From Deltaproteobacteria bacterium ADurb.Bin207 (GTDB taxonomy: Bacteria > Myxococcota_A > Polyangia > Polyangiales > Polyangiaceae), in the NCBI GenBank assembly GCA_002070115.1, contig MWCO01000019.1:1-64000 (forward strand): 64,000 nt of DNA, given 5' to 3'. A program made the position numbers and the translations under genes. Position 1 is the first letter of the stretch. Each line of letters opens with the position of its first letter. Shown piece after piece: positions 16,561-25,476 of this stretch. The notes beneath the pieces are model-generated. The model searched no databases, was not told where the DNA came from, and saw nothing but the letters and a program-made list of their open reading frames with translations.

Positions 16561-18798
16561 ATGAATCCTATTTCCGAACATCCCCACCCAGAATCAATTC
16601 CCCTGGCTCCTTGGACGGCCCCGCCCCTGCGCCCCTTCCGCTCCGCGCTCGAACATCTCGAAGCGTTGATTGCGCGGATGGCAAATCTTGCGGCGGCTCA
16701 CCTGGCAAGGATTCCCGCCGAGCGATACTATCGCGAGAAAACCCGCGGCGAAGAGATTTTGGAAGCGGTCTCGTTTGCCACGGGAACGCCACCGCCCTTT
16801 ACCGAACAACGTTGGGCGATCGCCGATGCCCAGCTCGAGTGGATCCGCGCGGCCGAAGCCGTCACCACGATCGATCTTCCGTTTCGCAGGCTGGCGGCCG
16901 CTTTCGACTTATCGGACATCGAGCAGGACATTTTGCTGCTCGTCGCCGCCCCCAAAATCGATCCCCGCTATGAAGAGTATTTCCAGCGCATCGACCGGGA
17001 AATCGTCGATCCCACCATTCGTACCGCCATTGCCGTGCTCGGACGCTCCTTCGATGCCTGCGTGACCATGCGAAAACTGTTTTCCCGGGACAATAAATTA
17101 ATAAAGAATTCCCTGCTCTTAGCCGAAGTCCGCGGAAACGGGGAAGGCGACTTCTTGCATGTCGCCCTCGAGGTGCCACGGCGTATCGTAGGCGAAGTGC
17201 TTGGCGAATCCCATGTCGCGGAGGAACTCGTGGCGCTGTCGCGTCTGCGCACGTCGAACGTTCAGCTCGACCAGGTCGTTTTGCCCAGGGAGGTCAAAGA
17301 AACGGTGGTGTCGTTGGTGCGCAATCACGAGGAATTCGTGCAGCGACGGCAGGCATGGGGATTGGATGACGTCATACCTTACGGCAGGGCGCTTATCATG
17401 CTTTTTTCCGGTCCGCCGGGAACGGGCAAGACGATGTTGGCCCATGCGGTGGCTTCTACCGTGAACAAACGGCTGTTCTGTATCGACCTGCCGAAACTTG
17501 TGGAGGAGCGGGCCAGTGTGGAATCGAACCTGGACGCGATTTTTCGCGAGGCTCGCCTGCTCGACGCGGTGTTGTTTTTCGACGAATGTGAGCAGATCTT
17601 CTTGTCTCGCTCTTTGGGCAACGACGCGATTCCCGTGCTTCTCACCCGTCTGGAACAATACGATGGCGTGGCGATTTTGGCGACGAATCGTGAGGAAACT
17701 CTCGATGAGGCGTTGGCTCGCCGGGTTGTCGCCAAGATCGACTTTGGGAAACCTACGGCATCGGCGCGGGAGCAAATCTGGCGCAAGCACCTGCCCGAGG
17801 CGCTTCCTTTGGCGGACGATGTGGACTTGCCGAAGCTTGCGGAGCGTTTCGATTTGACGGGGGGGTATATCAAAAATGCCGTGTTGACGGCGGTGCTGCG
17901 ATGCGTTTCCCAGGGCTCGGAGCAGGTTCGCATGGAGGATCTCGAATCGGGGGCTCGTTTGCAAGTGCGTGTAACTCCTGATATTTTTCAGAAGCTGCAG
18001 CGGCCGGATGTCAGTCTCGACGACGTGGTGCTTCCGGCTCCGATGCAGGATAGAATCGCTCGTTTCGTGCAGTCGGCTCGGGCCCGAACTACCGTGCTGC
18101 AAGACTGGGGACTTGGAAGAAACCTTGGCAATATCGGCGGAATGACCGCCCTTTTCAGCGGGCCTTCGGGCACGGGAAAAAGCATGGCTGCCGAAGCGAT
18201 CGCGGCGGCGCTCGATCGTCTGCTCATCCGTTGTCCCCTTTCCTCTGTCATTTCGAAATATGTTGGGGAAACCTCCCGCAATATCGCTTCGCTTTTCCAG
18301 GTCGCACGGGAAAACCAAGCGGTACTCGTTTTCGACGAGGCGGACGCGCTATTGGCTCGTCGCACCAGGGTGCAAACCTCCAACGATAGATTCGCCAACG
18401 CGGAAACAGGGGCGCTTTTGTCTGAGATCGAGCGCTATGAGGGAGTTGTGGTATTGACGACGAATCTGCGGGAAGCGTTGGATTCGGCGTTGGAACGTCG
18501 GTTGCAGCTTCGGTTGACCTTTCCCTTTCCGACAGCACCGATGAGGACGAAAATATGGCGTCGGCTGCTCGGAACGGAAACGCCGCTCGGGGCCGATGTC
18601 GATGTGCGGAAGTTGGGGCGGGCGTATGAATTGTCCGGGGGAAGCATCCGCAATGCGGTATTGGCGGCGGCGTTGGAAGCGGCGACCGCGCCTTTGGGCA
18701 GCAGGATCATCACCCAGGGCATGCTCGAACGAGCGGCCGCGGAACAGATCGACCAAACCGTGCTTACCGTCCATGTGGGCGAAACGGGAGAAGCGTAA
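16561..18798 (+). CDS. Tandem AAA+ ATPase, double P-loop
   Basis: This 745-residue protein has two AAA+ modules after an N-terminal helical domain of about 230 residues. The first Walker A is GPPGTGKT (284-291) with Walker B VLFFDECE. The second is GPSGTGKS (534-541) with VLVFDEADALLARR and a downstream LERRLQLRLTFPFP region that supplies arginine-finger-type residues. The first module has ARRVVAKIDF at that place. This architecture occurs in stand-alone bacterial ATPases, some near contractile injection systems, but no such genes are nearby. Probably cytosolic remodelling or unfolding; the substrate is unknown. No partner gene is cotranscribed: the serpin ends 252 bases upstream. Confidence 0.85.
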   Translation: MNPISEHPHPESIPLAPWTAPPLRPFRSALEHLEALIARMANLAAAHLARIPAERYYREKTRGEEILEAVSFATGTPPPFTEQRWAIADAQLEWIRAAEAVTTIDLPFRRLAAAFDLSDIEQDILLLVAAPKIDPRYEEYFQRIDREIVDPTIRTAIAVLGRSFDACVTMRKLFSRDNKLIKNSLLLAEVRGNGEGDFLHVALEVPRRIVGEVLGESHVAEELVALSRLRTSNVQLDQVVLPREVKETVVSLVRNHEEFVQRRQAWGLDDVIPYGRALIMLFSGPPGTGKTMLAHAVASTVNKRLFCIDLPKLVEERASVESNLDAIFREARLLDAVLFFDECEQIFLSRSLGNDAIPVLLTRLEQYDGVAILATNREETLDEALARRVVAKIDFGKPTASAREQIWRKHLPEALPLADDVDLPKLAERFDLTGGYIKNAVLTAVLRCVSQGSEQVRMEDLESGARLQVRVTPDIFQKLQRPDVSLDDVVLPAPMQDRIARFVQSARARTTVLQDWGLGRNLGNIGGMTALFSGPSGTGKSMAAEAIAAALDRLLIRCPLSSVISKYVGETSRNIASLFQVARENQAVLVFDEADALLARRTRVQTSNDRFANAETGALLSEIERYEGVVVLTTNLREALDSALERRLQLRLTFPFPTAPMRTKIWRRLLGTETPLGADVDVRKLGRAYELSGGSIRNAVLAAALEAATAPLGSRIITQGMLERAAAEQIDQTVLTVHVGETGEA

Positions 18799-18823
18799 AA
18801 GTCGTTGATTTACACGGTCTTGG

Positions 18824-18841
18824 AAACCGTCCGGGCGGTTT
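18824..18841 (+). terminator. Hairpin after the AAA+ ATPase gene
   Basis: A six-base-pair stem AAACCG/CGGTTT around a TCCGGG loop lies 25 bases after the stop and is followed by a T-rich but interrupted stretch. It could act as a weak intrinsic terminator. Confidence 0.4.
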
Positions 18842-18963
18842 GTTCGTTTGCGTGAAATAAGCGGCTGTATCGAACGATTGGGCTTGCGGTGGAGTACCTT
18901 ATGACTTGCAGAACGCCGAAGGTTCTGGCAGGTCATCAGCATGTCCCCCATATGGGAAGTGTC

Positions 18964-20532
18964 ATGAACCATAGATCCCGTTTTCGTCTGGTCGCGCTTG
19001 GGGTTTTAACATGGGCGTGGATTGGTGCGGTGAGCAGCAACGCCAACGCCGAAACATATCAGGTGGGCCCGGACAAACCCCACGCAAGCCTCAACGACTT
19101 GCAAGATTCCTTACAACCCGGCGATGTCGTGGAGGTGGAAGGGGACGCCACCTACCCGGGCAATATTCATTTTCGCAAGCATGGTACCTCCGAAGCACCG
19201 ATCATCATTCGCGGAATCCCGCGTCAAGGCCGTCCTCCGGTCCTTTCGGGAGGCGATGAATGGACCATCGTACTGCACGGTGATCACTACGTGCTCGAGA
19301 ACTTCGAGATTACGGGAGGACAGCAATATTGCGTCGTTCACAAGGCCCACGACATCACGCTGCGCAACGTGGTCGTCCACGATTGTCCCAACCACGGAAT
19401 CCTCGGCACGGACGAGGAATCCGGGTCGCTTACCATCGAGCATTCGGAAGTGTATGCCTGCGGCTCGGGAGAGAAAAGGCACCAACTCTATATTGCTACC
19501 GACGAAAGCATGCATCCGGGCTCGGTATTTCGATTGCAATTCACCTATGTTCATGACGCCAACGGGGGAAACAACGTCAAAAGCCGCGCGGAACGCAATG
19601 AAATCTACTACAATTGGATCGAAGGAGCGCTTTATCACGGATTGGATCTGATAGGACCGGATGGTCAATCTCCGGGCTTGGCCCGGGAGGATTCGGATGT
19701 GGTGGGAAATGTGATCGTGACGACTTCGTCCTGGCAAGCTGCGCGCTTTGGAGGAGATGCCACGGGGGCGACGGCGGGGCGGTATCGATTCGTGAATAAC
19801 ACGTTCATCATGGGGCCAGAGTCCAAGGTTGCGTTGCGAATGCAAGAAAATGTCGAGAGTGTGGAATTGCACAATAACGTTTTCTTCAAGCTTGGCGACA
19901 ATGAGATGCAGTTGATTCGGCATACGGATCCGATGGGTGCCTCTCCCGTGGTGCGGGGGAGTCACAACTGGATCCAAGAAGGATTTACGGATATTCCGTC
20001 GGGGCTTTCGGCCACCGTGCCAGGAACGAATCCGGGGTTTGCGAATCCGGACACCTTCGACCTGCGTCCCGGTAAGGGGGCCGCGCTCATCGATGCGGGG
20101 ACTTCGGAAACCGCGCTGCAGGATTCCCACGCGATGCCGTCGGCGCTCGAAATACCGGCCTTCGTTCCACCGTATCGGATGAGGTTGGCGGCAGGCACGC
20201 AAGTGCAGCGTCCGAAGACCGGTGAGCTTGATATTGGCGCGTATGAGCAGGGGTCACCGGATGCGCCCAAGCCTGATTGGAGCACGGGGGGAGCCGCTGG
20301 CAGTGGCGGCATGGGGGGCTTGGGTGGAAGCGGAGGAGGAACGGGAGGTGGAATCGGGCCAGGAACCAAACCAGGCGGGAGCAACACGGGGGATGAGGAG
20401 AGCAGTGGGTGTGCGTGCGGCGTGGTGGTTAAACGCGATAACGCCATGCAAGCGTTGCTCGTCGCCATGGGGATCATTGCGCTTCGATGGCGAAAAAATC
20501 GAAGAAATGAATGGAGCGTACCTCATTTTTGA
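18964..20532 (+). CDS. Secreted parallel beta-helix protein, MYXO-CTERM-like tail
   Basis: This 522-residue protein has a signal peptide cut near SSNANA-ET. About 370 residues with the short repeated strands, Asn ladders and turn patterns of right-handed parallel beta-helix proteins follow (for example FEITGG, LRNVVVHDC, GNVIVTT, FVNNTFI), as in polysaccharide lyases and surface adhesins. A Gly/Ser-rich linker (about 440-480) leads to CACG, a hydrophobic helix and an RWRKNRR cluster, the layout of a MYXO-CTERM surface-anchoring tail. The enzyme activity cannot be decided; no lyase catalytic set is obvious. ATG 18964 is chosen because the signal peptide follows it directly. Confidence 0.8.
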   Translation: MNHRSRFRLVALGVLTWAWIGAVSSNANAETYQVGPDKPHASLNDLQDSLQPGDVVEVEGDATYPGNIHFRKHGTSEAPIIIRGIPRQGRPPVLSGGDEWTIVLHGDHYVLENFEITGGQQYCVVHKAHDITLRNVVVHDCPNHGILGTDEESGSLTIEHSEVYACGSGEKRHQLYIATDESMHPGSVFRLQFTYVHDANGGNNVKSRAERNEIYYNWIEGALYHGLDLIGPDGQSPGLAREDSDVVGNVIVTTSSWQAARFGGDATGATAGRYRFVNNTFIMGPESKVALRMQENVESVELHNNVFFKLGDNEMQLIRHTDPMGASPVVRGSHNWIQEGFTDIPSGLSATVPGTNPGFANPDTFDLRPGKGAALIDAGTSETALQDSHAMPSALEIPAFVPPYRMRLAAGTQVQRPKTGELDIGAYEQGSPDAPKPDWSTGGAAGSGGMGGLGGSGGGTGGGIGPGTKPGGSNTGDEESSGCACGVVVKRDNAMQALLVAMGIIALRWRKNRRNEWSVPHF

Positions 20533-20537
20533 GGTGC
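20518..20537. terminator. Hairpin spanning both convergent stop codons
   Basis: GTACCTCA, a TTTT loop and TGAGGTGC form an eight-pair stem (one G-U) that contains the stop codons of both converging genes, which overlap by 10 bases. There is no U tract, so intrinsic termination is uncertain; it may be a bidirectional 3' end. Confidence 0.35.
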
Positions 20538-22520
20538 GGTAATGAATTCGGTATCGCTTTCCGCATCCAATTGGCGGCCTTCGAGAATAGCGCCATCGGC
20601 CGTGACGGCGATGACGAGGCCTACGTCCGCGAATAGCGAAACGAAAGGCACAAGCCACTGGTCGTTCGCCCACAGGCATGTCCATACGGCGTTGGCTTCC
20701 GGACCTTCACGATGCCAGATGCGGCCGGCTCCCGCTGCCCATCCCTGCCCGGCGGGGTCCACGGCAACCGTGGAAACGTCGTAGCCACCGGGGACGCTTT
20801 CCACCCTGGTCGTGGCGCCATGGAGCCAAAGGATTGCGCCATCAGCGCCGGAAGCGAGGCCAATTTCCAGGGTTTCTCGTCCGGCGCAAGCCACAAAGGC
20901 TCGGACAGGGGGTGTGGGAAGCAATTGGATATCGAAGTCGAGAGGGCGGTAGATGCCCACAAGCCCTGCATCGTTATCTCCTCGTCCGGTCATGAGCCAT
21001 TGGGCATCACCTACCCGGGCGACGGAAGCGATTCCGGTCACCCCATCGAGAGGGATGGGTCGCACCCAGCGCCAGGCTGACATGGCTCGGAGCAGGGGGA
21101 CTCCGGACTCTGTTTGGTCCACAATGATGGCCAAATCCCCCAATTCGCCGTCGAAAGCGTCGAGTTGCCGGACCGTGCCGGAAAGGTCGACGGCATCGAG
21201 CATGCCTTCCGCGGAGAAGCGTGCGAGCGAGGCTTGACCATAGCCGACGAGCCAACGGCTTGGGCCGACCCGGTGAACGAGCCGGAAATCATCTTCCAAC
21301 GTCGCCGAGGGGGGAACGTATCGCCAAGCCGTTCCCGTCCAGAATGCCAATCCACGGTTGGTTACGGCAAGGCATCGGCCATCGGCATCCCAGGATGCCC
21401 TTCGCACGACGAGGGTATCGCTGGGGCGATGGCGAAGGATCCACGTCCACGGGGGGGCATCGTCTGGACGCTCTTGTGTTGGCACGAGGCCGGAGCGGGA
21501 AACCGGGGAAGGTCGATGACTTCCCGCTTCGGGTTGCAGCCAAGGTTGAATCATGGCGGCAAAGGCTTCGACGCTGGCGGGGCGGTCGTTGGGGTCGAGG
21601 GCGGTGGATTGGGCGAGCACTCTGTCGATGGCGCGACAAGCGTACTCCCTGCGCCGTAGTTCCGGGCTGAGCATCGGAGATTCGAGAATGCTTTGGCGTT
21701 CGGGAGAGCCCATGACGGTCAGCATGTCCGCTGGGGTCTTGATACGCAGGTACTTATGCCTTGTGAGCAGGAAAAAAACGATGCCGGCCAGGCCGAATAC
21801 ATCGGTCCAGGGGCCGCATTCGGAGCCTCGGCTGCCGAAAGCCTCTGGCGCCACATAGCCAAGAGTGCCGATGACATCATGAAAAAAAGTGCCTGCAAGC
21901 CCTTGGGGGCGAGCGACCCCAAAGTCCGCTACTTTCAGGATTTCGTCATCGCCGGTGCCACAACATAGTACATTGCTGGGTTTCATATCGCGGTGGATGA
22001 CACCGACTTCGTGGACGGCCGCAAGCCCGGCGCATAGGCAATCGATGGCGTTTGCCGCTCGTTTCATGTCAAAAGCAAACGATGTATCTTGTACGCTCTT
22101 CATGACGCGTTGCGTCAATGTGGTTCCTTCTGGTCCTCCGTGAACGTATTCGACGGCGAGCCACGGCAATTGAAGGGGGCCGAATCGGTCGGAAATCCCC
22201 AATTGTCCCGTATCGATGAGGCGTACGACGAAAGGGGTGCTTGGGGTTCGTTCGTTCAAGCGTCCCAAGGCCACCGTTTCTTTTTGTACGGTGAGTGAGG
22301 CGGCTTGTCCGAATTGTCTGACGAACGAGGGGCGCAGCATTTTGATGACGACCGGGCAGTAGCCTTCGGGAGCGGTGCGCAGGGCATAGAAGGCCACTGC
22401 CATGGCGCCTTGCCCTACCTGGGGGCCAAGGCGGTAGTCCACATTGGGGACGTACTGCGACGAAAAGGAATGCCCCGCCAGAGTGGTGAGGCGGTCATCG
22501 GGATGGTCGTTCGGCGGCAT
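20523..22520 (-). CDS. Ser/Thr protein kinase with C-terminal propeller-like domain
   Basis: This Hanks-type kinase has about 665 residues. The kinase domain (about 30-300) has the Gly loop VGQGAMAVAF, Lys in VVIKM, catalytic HRDMKPSN, the DFG motif in VADFGVARP, and VAPEAF, so it should be active. The remaining 350 residues form repeated short beta motifs with Trp-Asp/Gly turns (LAFWTGTAWRYV, GAILWLHGA, GRIWHREG) that look like a beta-propeller. No membrane helix is visible, so it is probably cytosolic. The start is ambiguous between ATG 22520 and ATG 22526. It is divergent from the SH3 protein gene, with about 200 bases of shared upstream DNA. Confidence 0.85.
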   Translation of the reverse strand: MPPNDHPDDRLTTLAGHSFSSQYVPNVDYRLGPQVGQGAMAVAFYALRTAPEGYCPVVIKMLRPSFVRQFGQAASLTVQKETVALGRLNERTPSTPFVVRLIDTGQLGISDRFGPLQLPWLAVEYVHGGPEGTTLTQRVMKSVQDTSFAFDMKRAANAIDCLCAGLAAVHEVGVIHRDMKPSNVLCCGTGDDEILKVADFGVARPQGLAGTFFHDVIGTLGYVAPEAFGSRGSECGPWTDVFGLAGIVFFLLTRHKYLRIKTPADMLTVMGSPERQSILESPMLSPELRRREYACRAIDRVLAQSTALDPNDRPASVEAFAAMIQPWLQPEAGSHRPSPVSRSGLVPTQERPDDAPPWTWILRHRPSDTLVVRRASWDADGRCLAVTNRGLAFWTGTAWRYVPPSATLEDDFRLVHRVGPSRWLVGYGQASLARFSAEGMLDAVDLSGTVRQLDAFDGELGDLAIIVDQTESGVPLLRAMSAWRWVRPIPLDGVTGIASVARVGDAQWLMTGRGDNDAGLVGIYRPLDFDIQLLPTPPVRAFVACAGRETLEIGLASGADGAILWLHGATTRVESVPGGYDVSTVAVDPAGQGWAAGAGRIWHREGPEANAVWTCLWANDQWLVPFVSLFADVGLVIAVTADGAILEGRQLDAESDTEFITAPQK

Positions 22521-22718
22521 TGTCATGCATGGTAATCGGGACGGCGCACAAAGGGTAGGGAGATGCTCGACCGGGGTGCGGCGGCATCGTCCGAAATTTG
22601 CCCCATCGAGGCGAGCGAGGGCATGGGTAACGGTCATGGCAGCAGGCGCGGACGGACGCGGAGCCCATGGGTTGCCGGGAATGTCCCTCGGGTATCATTC
22701 AACAAGGAGAATCATGTC

Positions 22719-23201
22719 GTGAAGCCGTTATTCCTATCCATTTTCGATCGGACACGACCTCGTCTATGGATTGCTTTATCGGTGGCAGGGACGTTGCTGT
22801 CGGGGACGGCCTGGGCGGAAATCCTTGCGGTTGTGGTGGACAAGGCCAATTTTCGGGAAGGGCCTTCCACGCAATCCGCGGTGCTGTACACGGCCGACAA
22901 GTATTTCGCGGTCGAGGTGGTGGAGAAAAAGGATGATTGGATAAAAACCAGGGACTTTGAAGGCGATGTAGCCTGGATTGCGGCTCACCTGGTGGAAAAG
23001 AAAAGCTGTGTCGTCGTGCGTGTGCCAAGCGCCCTCGTTCGTGAAAACCCTACGAAAGATAGTCCCGTGGTGTTCAAGTCCGACCGTGGAGAAGGGATGA
23101 TGGTGATGCGTCGGCAGGGGTCGTGGCTCCATGTCGTCAACCCCGATGGTGCGAAAGGCTGGGTTCATCGCGACGTGGTATGGAGCGGTGCGGACGAGTG
23201 A
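22719..23201 (+). CDS. Secreted bacterial SH3-domain protein
   Basis: This 160-residue protein has an N-terminal signal peptide (cut near GTAWA-EI) and two SH3b-like repeats. The first has VVVDKANFREGPSTQSAVL and WIKTRDFEGDVAWI; the second has VRVPSALVRENPTKDSPVV and WLHVVNPDGAKGWVHRD. Such domains usually bind peptidoglycan or peptides in the periplasm. I choose GTG 22719 because AAGGAG lies nine bases upstream and the signal peptide follows; an ATG eight bases earlier is out of frame and hits a stop at once. It is translationally coupled to the next gene (GTGA overlap), so the two may act together. Confidence 0.8.
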   Translation: MKPLFLSIFDRTRPRLWIALSVAGTLLSGTAWAEILAVVVDKANFREGPSTQSAVLYTADKYFAVEVVEKKDDWIKTRDFEGDVAWIAAHLVEKKSCVVVRVPSALVRENPTKDSPVVFKSDRGEGMMVMRRQGSWLHVVNPDGAKGWVHRDVVWSGADE

Positions 23202-24088
23202 GAACCGCGGTAATCAAGGCCTGGGGCCGCGTTTTGTCGTTGCTAGGGCTAGTTTCGATGATCCTTATGGGGTGTGGAGCCGACCCGTGTGGCAGCGCGG
23301 ATGAGTGCAAAAAGTGGGGACAATGCACGTTGTCCCACGGCGTTTGTGTGGCGGCGCAGGATTCGGATTGTGAGTCATCTCAAGTATGCAAGCAGCATGG
23401 CGCGTGTGTGTCGATCGACGGCGTATGTGAAGCGCGCAAAGACTATGATTGCAAGCTGACGGACGCGTGCCGTTTGCATGGCAAGTGCGAGGCGCGCGAT
23501 GGTGTTTGTGTCGCGACGTCCAATCGTGTTTGTCGGGAAAAACTTGCGTGTGCGGAGCAAGGCTTGTGCATTGCGGGGGAAGGGGGAGTATGTGTGGCGG
23601 CCTCGGACATGGATTGCGCGCGCGCGAATATCTGCAAAAACGAGGGAAAATGCTCCGCGAAGGAGGGAAAGTGCGTGGCGGTTTTCGACGATGATTGTCG
23701 ACGATCTCCGTTATGTCGTGAAAGTGGTAAGTGTGCGGCTGGTGATTATGGTCGCTGCGTGGCGAGTTCCACGATGGATTGTCGGGCTTCCGAAATCTGC
23801 CGAAAACGAGGCTTGTGTACGGAAAGCCATGGCACGTGTGAAGCCCAGGACAATGACTGCAAAGACACGGCGATTTGCAAGCAGCGGGGGATGTGTACCG
23901 CCGTACATGGTAGTTGTCGAATCAACTCGGACGAGGATTGTGCGGAAGCGGTTTCCTGTCGTTCGAAAGGTCTTTGTTCGGAGCGGGGAGGCCGATGCAT
24001 GGCCGGTTCGGACGGTGATTGTCGCAAGTCGTTGTTATGTGAAAAAAACGGTTGGTGCCGAGCGGAAAAGGGACGTTGCGTTCGCTGA
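23198..24088 (+). CDS. Lipoprotein with ten Cys-rich 27-residue repeats
   Basis: This 296-residue lipoprotein has lipobox LMGC and then almost nothing but repeats. I count ten units of about 27 residues, each with four Cys in the pattern DxDCx5-6Cx2xGxCx6-8C, giving about 40 Cys. Each unit probably forms two disulfides. This resembles Cys-rich repeat families of Myxococcota surface proteins, but I do not assign a named domain. It is coupled to the SH3 protein by a GTGA overlap, which fixes the GTG start over an upstream in-frame ATG. Location is probably the outer membrane, with repeats facing outward or into the periplasm. Function is unknown. Confidence 0.8.
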   Translation: MRTAVIKAWGRVLSLLGLVSMILMGCGADPCGSADECKKWGQCTLSHGVCVAAQDSDCESSQVCKQHGACVSIDGVCEARKDYDCKLTDACRLHGKCEARDGVCVATSNRVCREKLACAEQGLCIAGEGGVCVAASDMDCARANICKNEGKCSAKEGKCVAVFDDDCRRSPLCRESGKCAAGDYGRCVASSTMDCRASEICRKRGLCTESHGTCEAQDNDCKDTAICKQRGMCTAVHGSCRINSDEDCAEAVSCRSKGLCSERGGRCMAGSDGDCRKSLLCEKNGWCRAEKGRCVR

Positions 24089-24180
24089 TAAGCGTGGAAG
24101 GCGGCCCCCGGTATAACGACTCCGCGGGCCGCACTTGCCCCATGGGTGGCTTCGCGTTACGTCAGCGGTTCAGCGCCACC

Positions 24181-24471
24181 ATGACGACTTCTGACGACAT
24201 CGTTGTTCTTCCCATCGATGGTGTGTTGGATTTGCATACATTCCAGCCGCGTGATGTGAAGAATCTGGTTCCGGATTACCTTGAAGAATGTCGCCTGCGG
24301 GGAATTCTCGAGGTTCGAATCATCCACGGAAAAGGCACGGGAACCCTACGAAAGACGGTCCATTCCATCCTCGATCGCCTGACGGAAGTCGTGGATTATC
24401 GGCTGGGCGGTATCGACAGCGGAAGCTGGGGCGCAACCCTGGTGACACTGCGTCCTTTGGAAAAAAAATGA
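24181..24471 (+). CDS. Smr-domain protein
   Basis: This 96-residue stand-alone Smr (MutS2 C-terminal-type) domain has LDLHTFQPRD near the N terminus (the LDxH motif) and IIHGKGTGTLR (the HGxGxG motif), ending in a short Lys tail. Smr domains are DNA or RNA endonucleases or binders. The gene sits between the Cys-rich lipoprotein and an aldo/keto reductase that starts nine bases later, suggesting cotranscription with the latter. The ribosome site is weak, and a start at ATG 24142 is possible. Confidence 0.85.
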   Translation: MTTSDDIVVLPIDGVLDLHTFQPRDVKNLVPDYLEECRLRGILEVRIIHGKGTGTLRKTVHSILDRLTEVVDYRLGGIDSGSWGATLVTLRPLEKK

Positions 24472-24480
24472 GCAGACGTG

Positions 24481-25476
24481 ATGGAAATACTACGTATTGA
24501 AGGCACCGACATCGACGTATCGCGTGTGGCGCTTGGAACCTGGGCCATCGGTGGTTGGCTTTGGGGTGGAAGCGACGAACAACTTTCCATTCGTACGATT
24601 CACAAGGCATTGGATCATGGGATTACGCTGATCGACACGGCGCCGGTGTATGGCTTTGGACAAGCCGAGACGATCGTGGGAAAAGCGCTTGCCTCCTCGT
24701 CGCACCGTGCTCGGGCGCGCATTGCCACCAAACTCGGACTGGCGTGGAAAGACGACAAGGTGCGAAGGGATGCGAGCCGAGAACGAGTCGAGCGGGAGGT
24801 TGACGATTCTTTGAGACGTTTGGGGGTCGACCATCTCGATATCGAACAAGTGCATTGGCCGGATCCAGCGGTGCCGGCGCAAGAAACCGCCCAGGCGCTC
24901 CTTCGTCTTCAGCAGCAAGGCAAAATCCGGGCAATTGGCGTGAGCAATTACTCGCCGGAACAGATGTCCGCTTTTTTGGACTATGCGCCTCTGCATACCT
25001 CTCAACCGCCGTACAACCTGTTCGAGCGAGAGATTGAGCGCGATGTGCTTCCTTTTTGCCGAAACCACCGCATCACCACCTTGATGTATGGCGCGTTATG
25101 TCGTGGGCTACTCAGTGGTCGAATCCGTGTCGACACTCGTTTTGGTGAAGGGGACATACGCAACGTGGATCCGAAGTTCAAACCATCGAGACGCCAGCAC
25201 TATCTTGCCGCTGTCGATGAACTCGACCGTTTTGCGCAGGACCGAGGAAAAACTCTCATTCAACTTGCCGTACGCTGGGTGTTGGACCAGCCCGGCAGCC
25301 CTATCGCCTTGTGGGGAGCCAGAAAACCCGAGCAGCTCGATCCGCTCGATGGTGTCTGGGGATGGCGTCTATCCGCACAAGAATTGGCCGATATCGATCA
25401 AATCGTGGTCCGACATATCTCCGAACCCGTGGGACCAGGGTTCATGGCCCCGCCCCTTCACGAGACAAGATCATGA
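24481..25476 (+). CDS. Aldo/keto reductase
   Basis: This 331-residue NADPH-dependent oxidoreductase has a TIM-barrel fold. GITLIDTAPVYGFGQAE gives the catalytic Asp and Tyr, IATKLG the Lys, and DIEQVHWPD replaces the usual LQLHxPD with a His retained. IRAIGVSNYSPEQM is the family signature, and the late segment IALWGARKPEQL matches the cofactor-binding end. The substrate is unknown. GTG 24478 directly before the ATG is a second possible start. It overlaps the exonuclease III gene by four bases and follows the Smr gene closely, so these three may form an operon. Confidence 0.9.
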   Translation: MEILRIEGTDIDVSRVALGTWAIGGWLWGGSDEQLSIRTIHKALDHGITLIDTAPVYGFGQAETIVGKALASSSHRARARIATKLGLAWKDDKVRRDASRERVEREVDDSLRRLGVDHLDIEQVHWPDPAVPAQETAQALLRLQQQGKIRAIGVSNYSPEQMSAFLDYAPLHTSQPPYNLFEREIERDVLPFCRNHRITTLMYGALCRGLLSGRIRVDTRFGEGDIRNVDPKFKPSRRQHYLAAVDELDRFAQDRGKTLIQLAVRWVLDQPGSPIALWGARKPEQLDPLDGVWGWRLSAQELADIDQIVVRHISEPVGPGFMAPPLHETRS

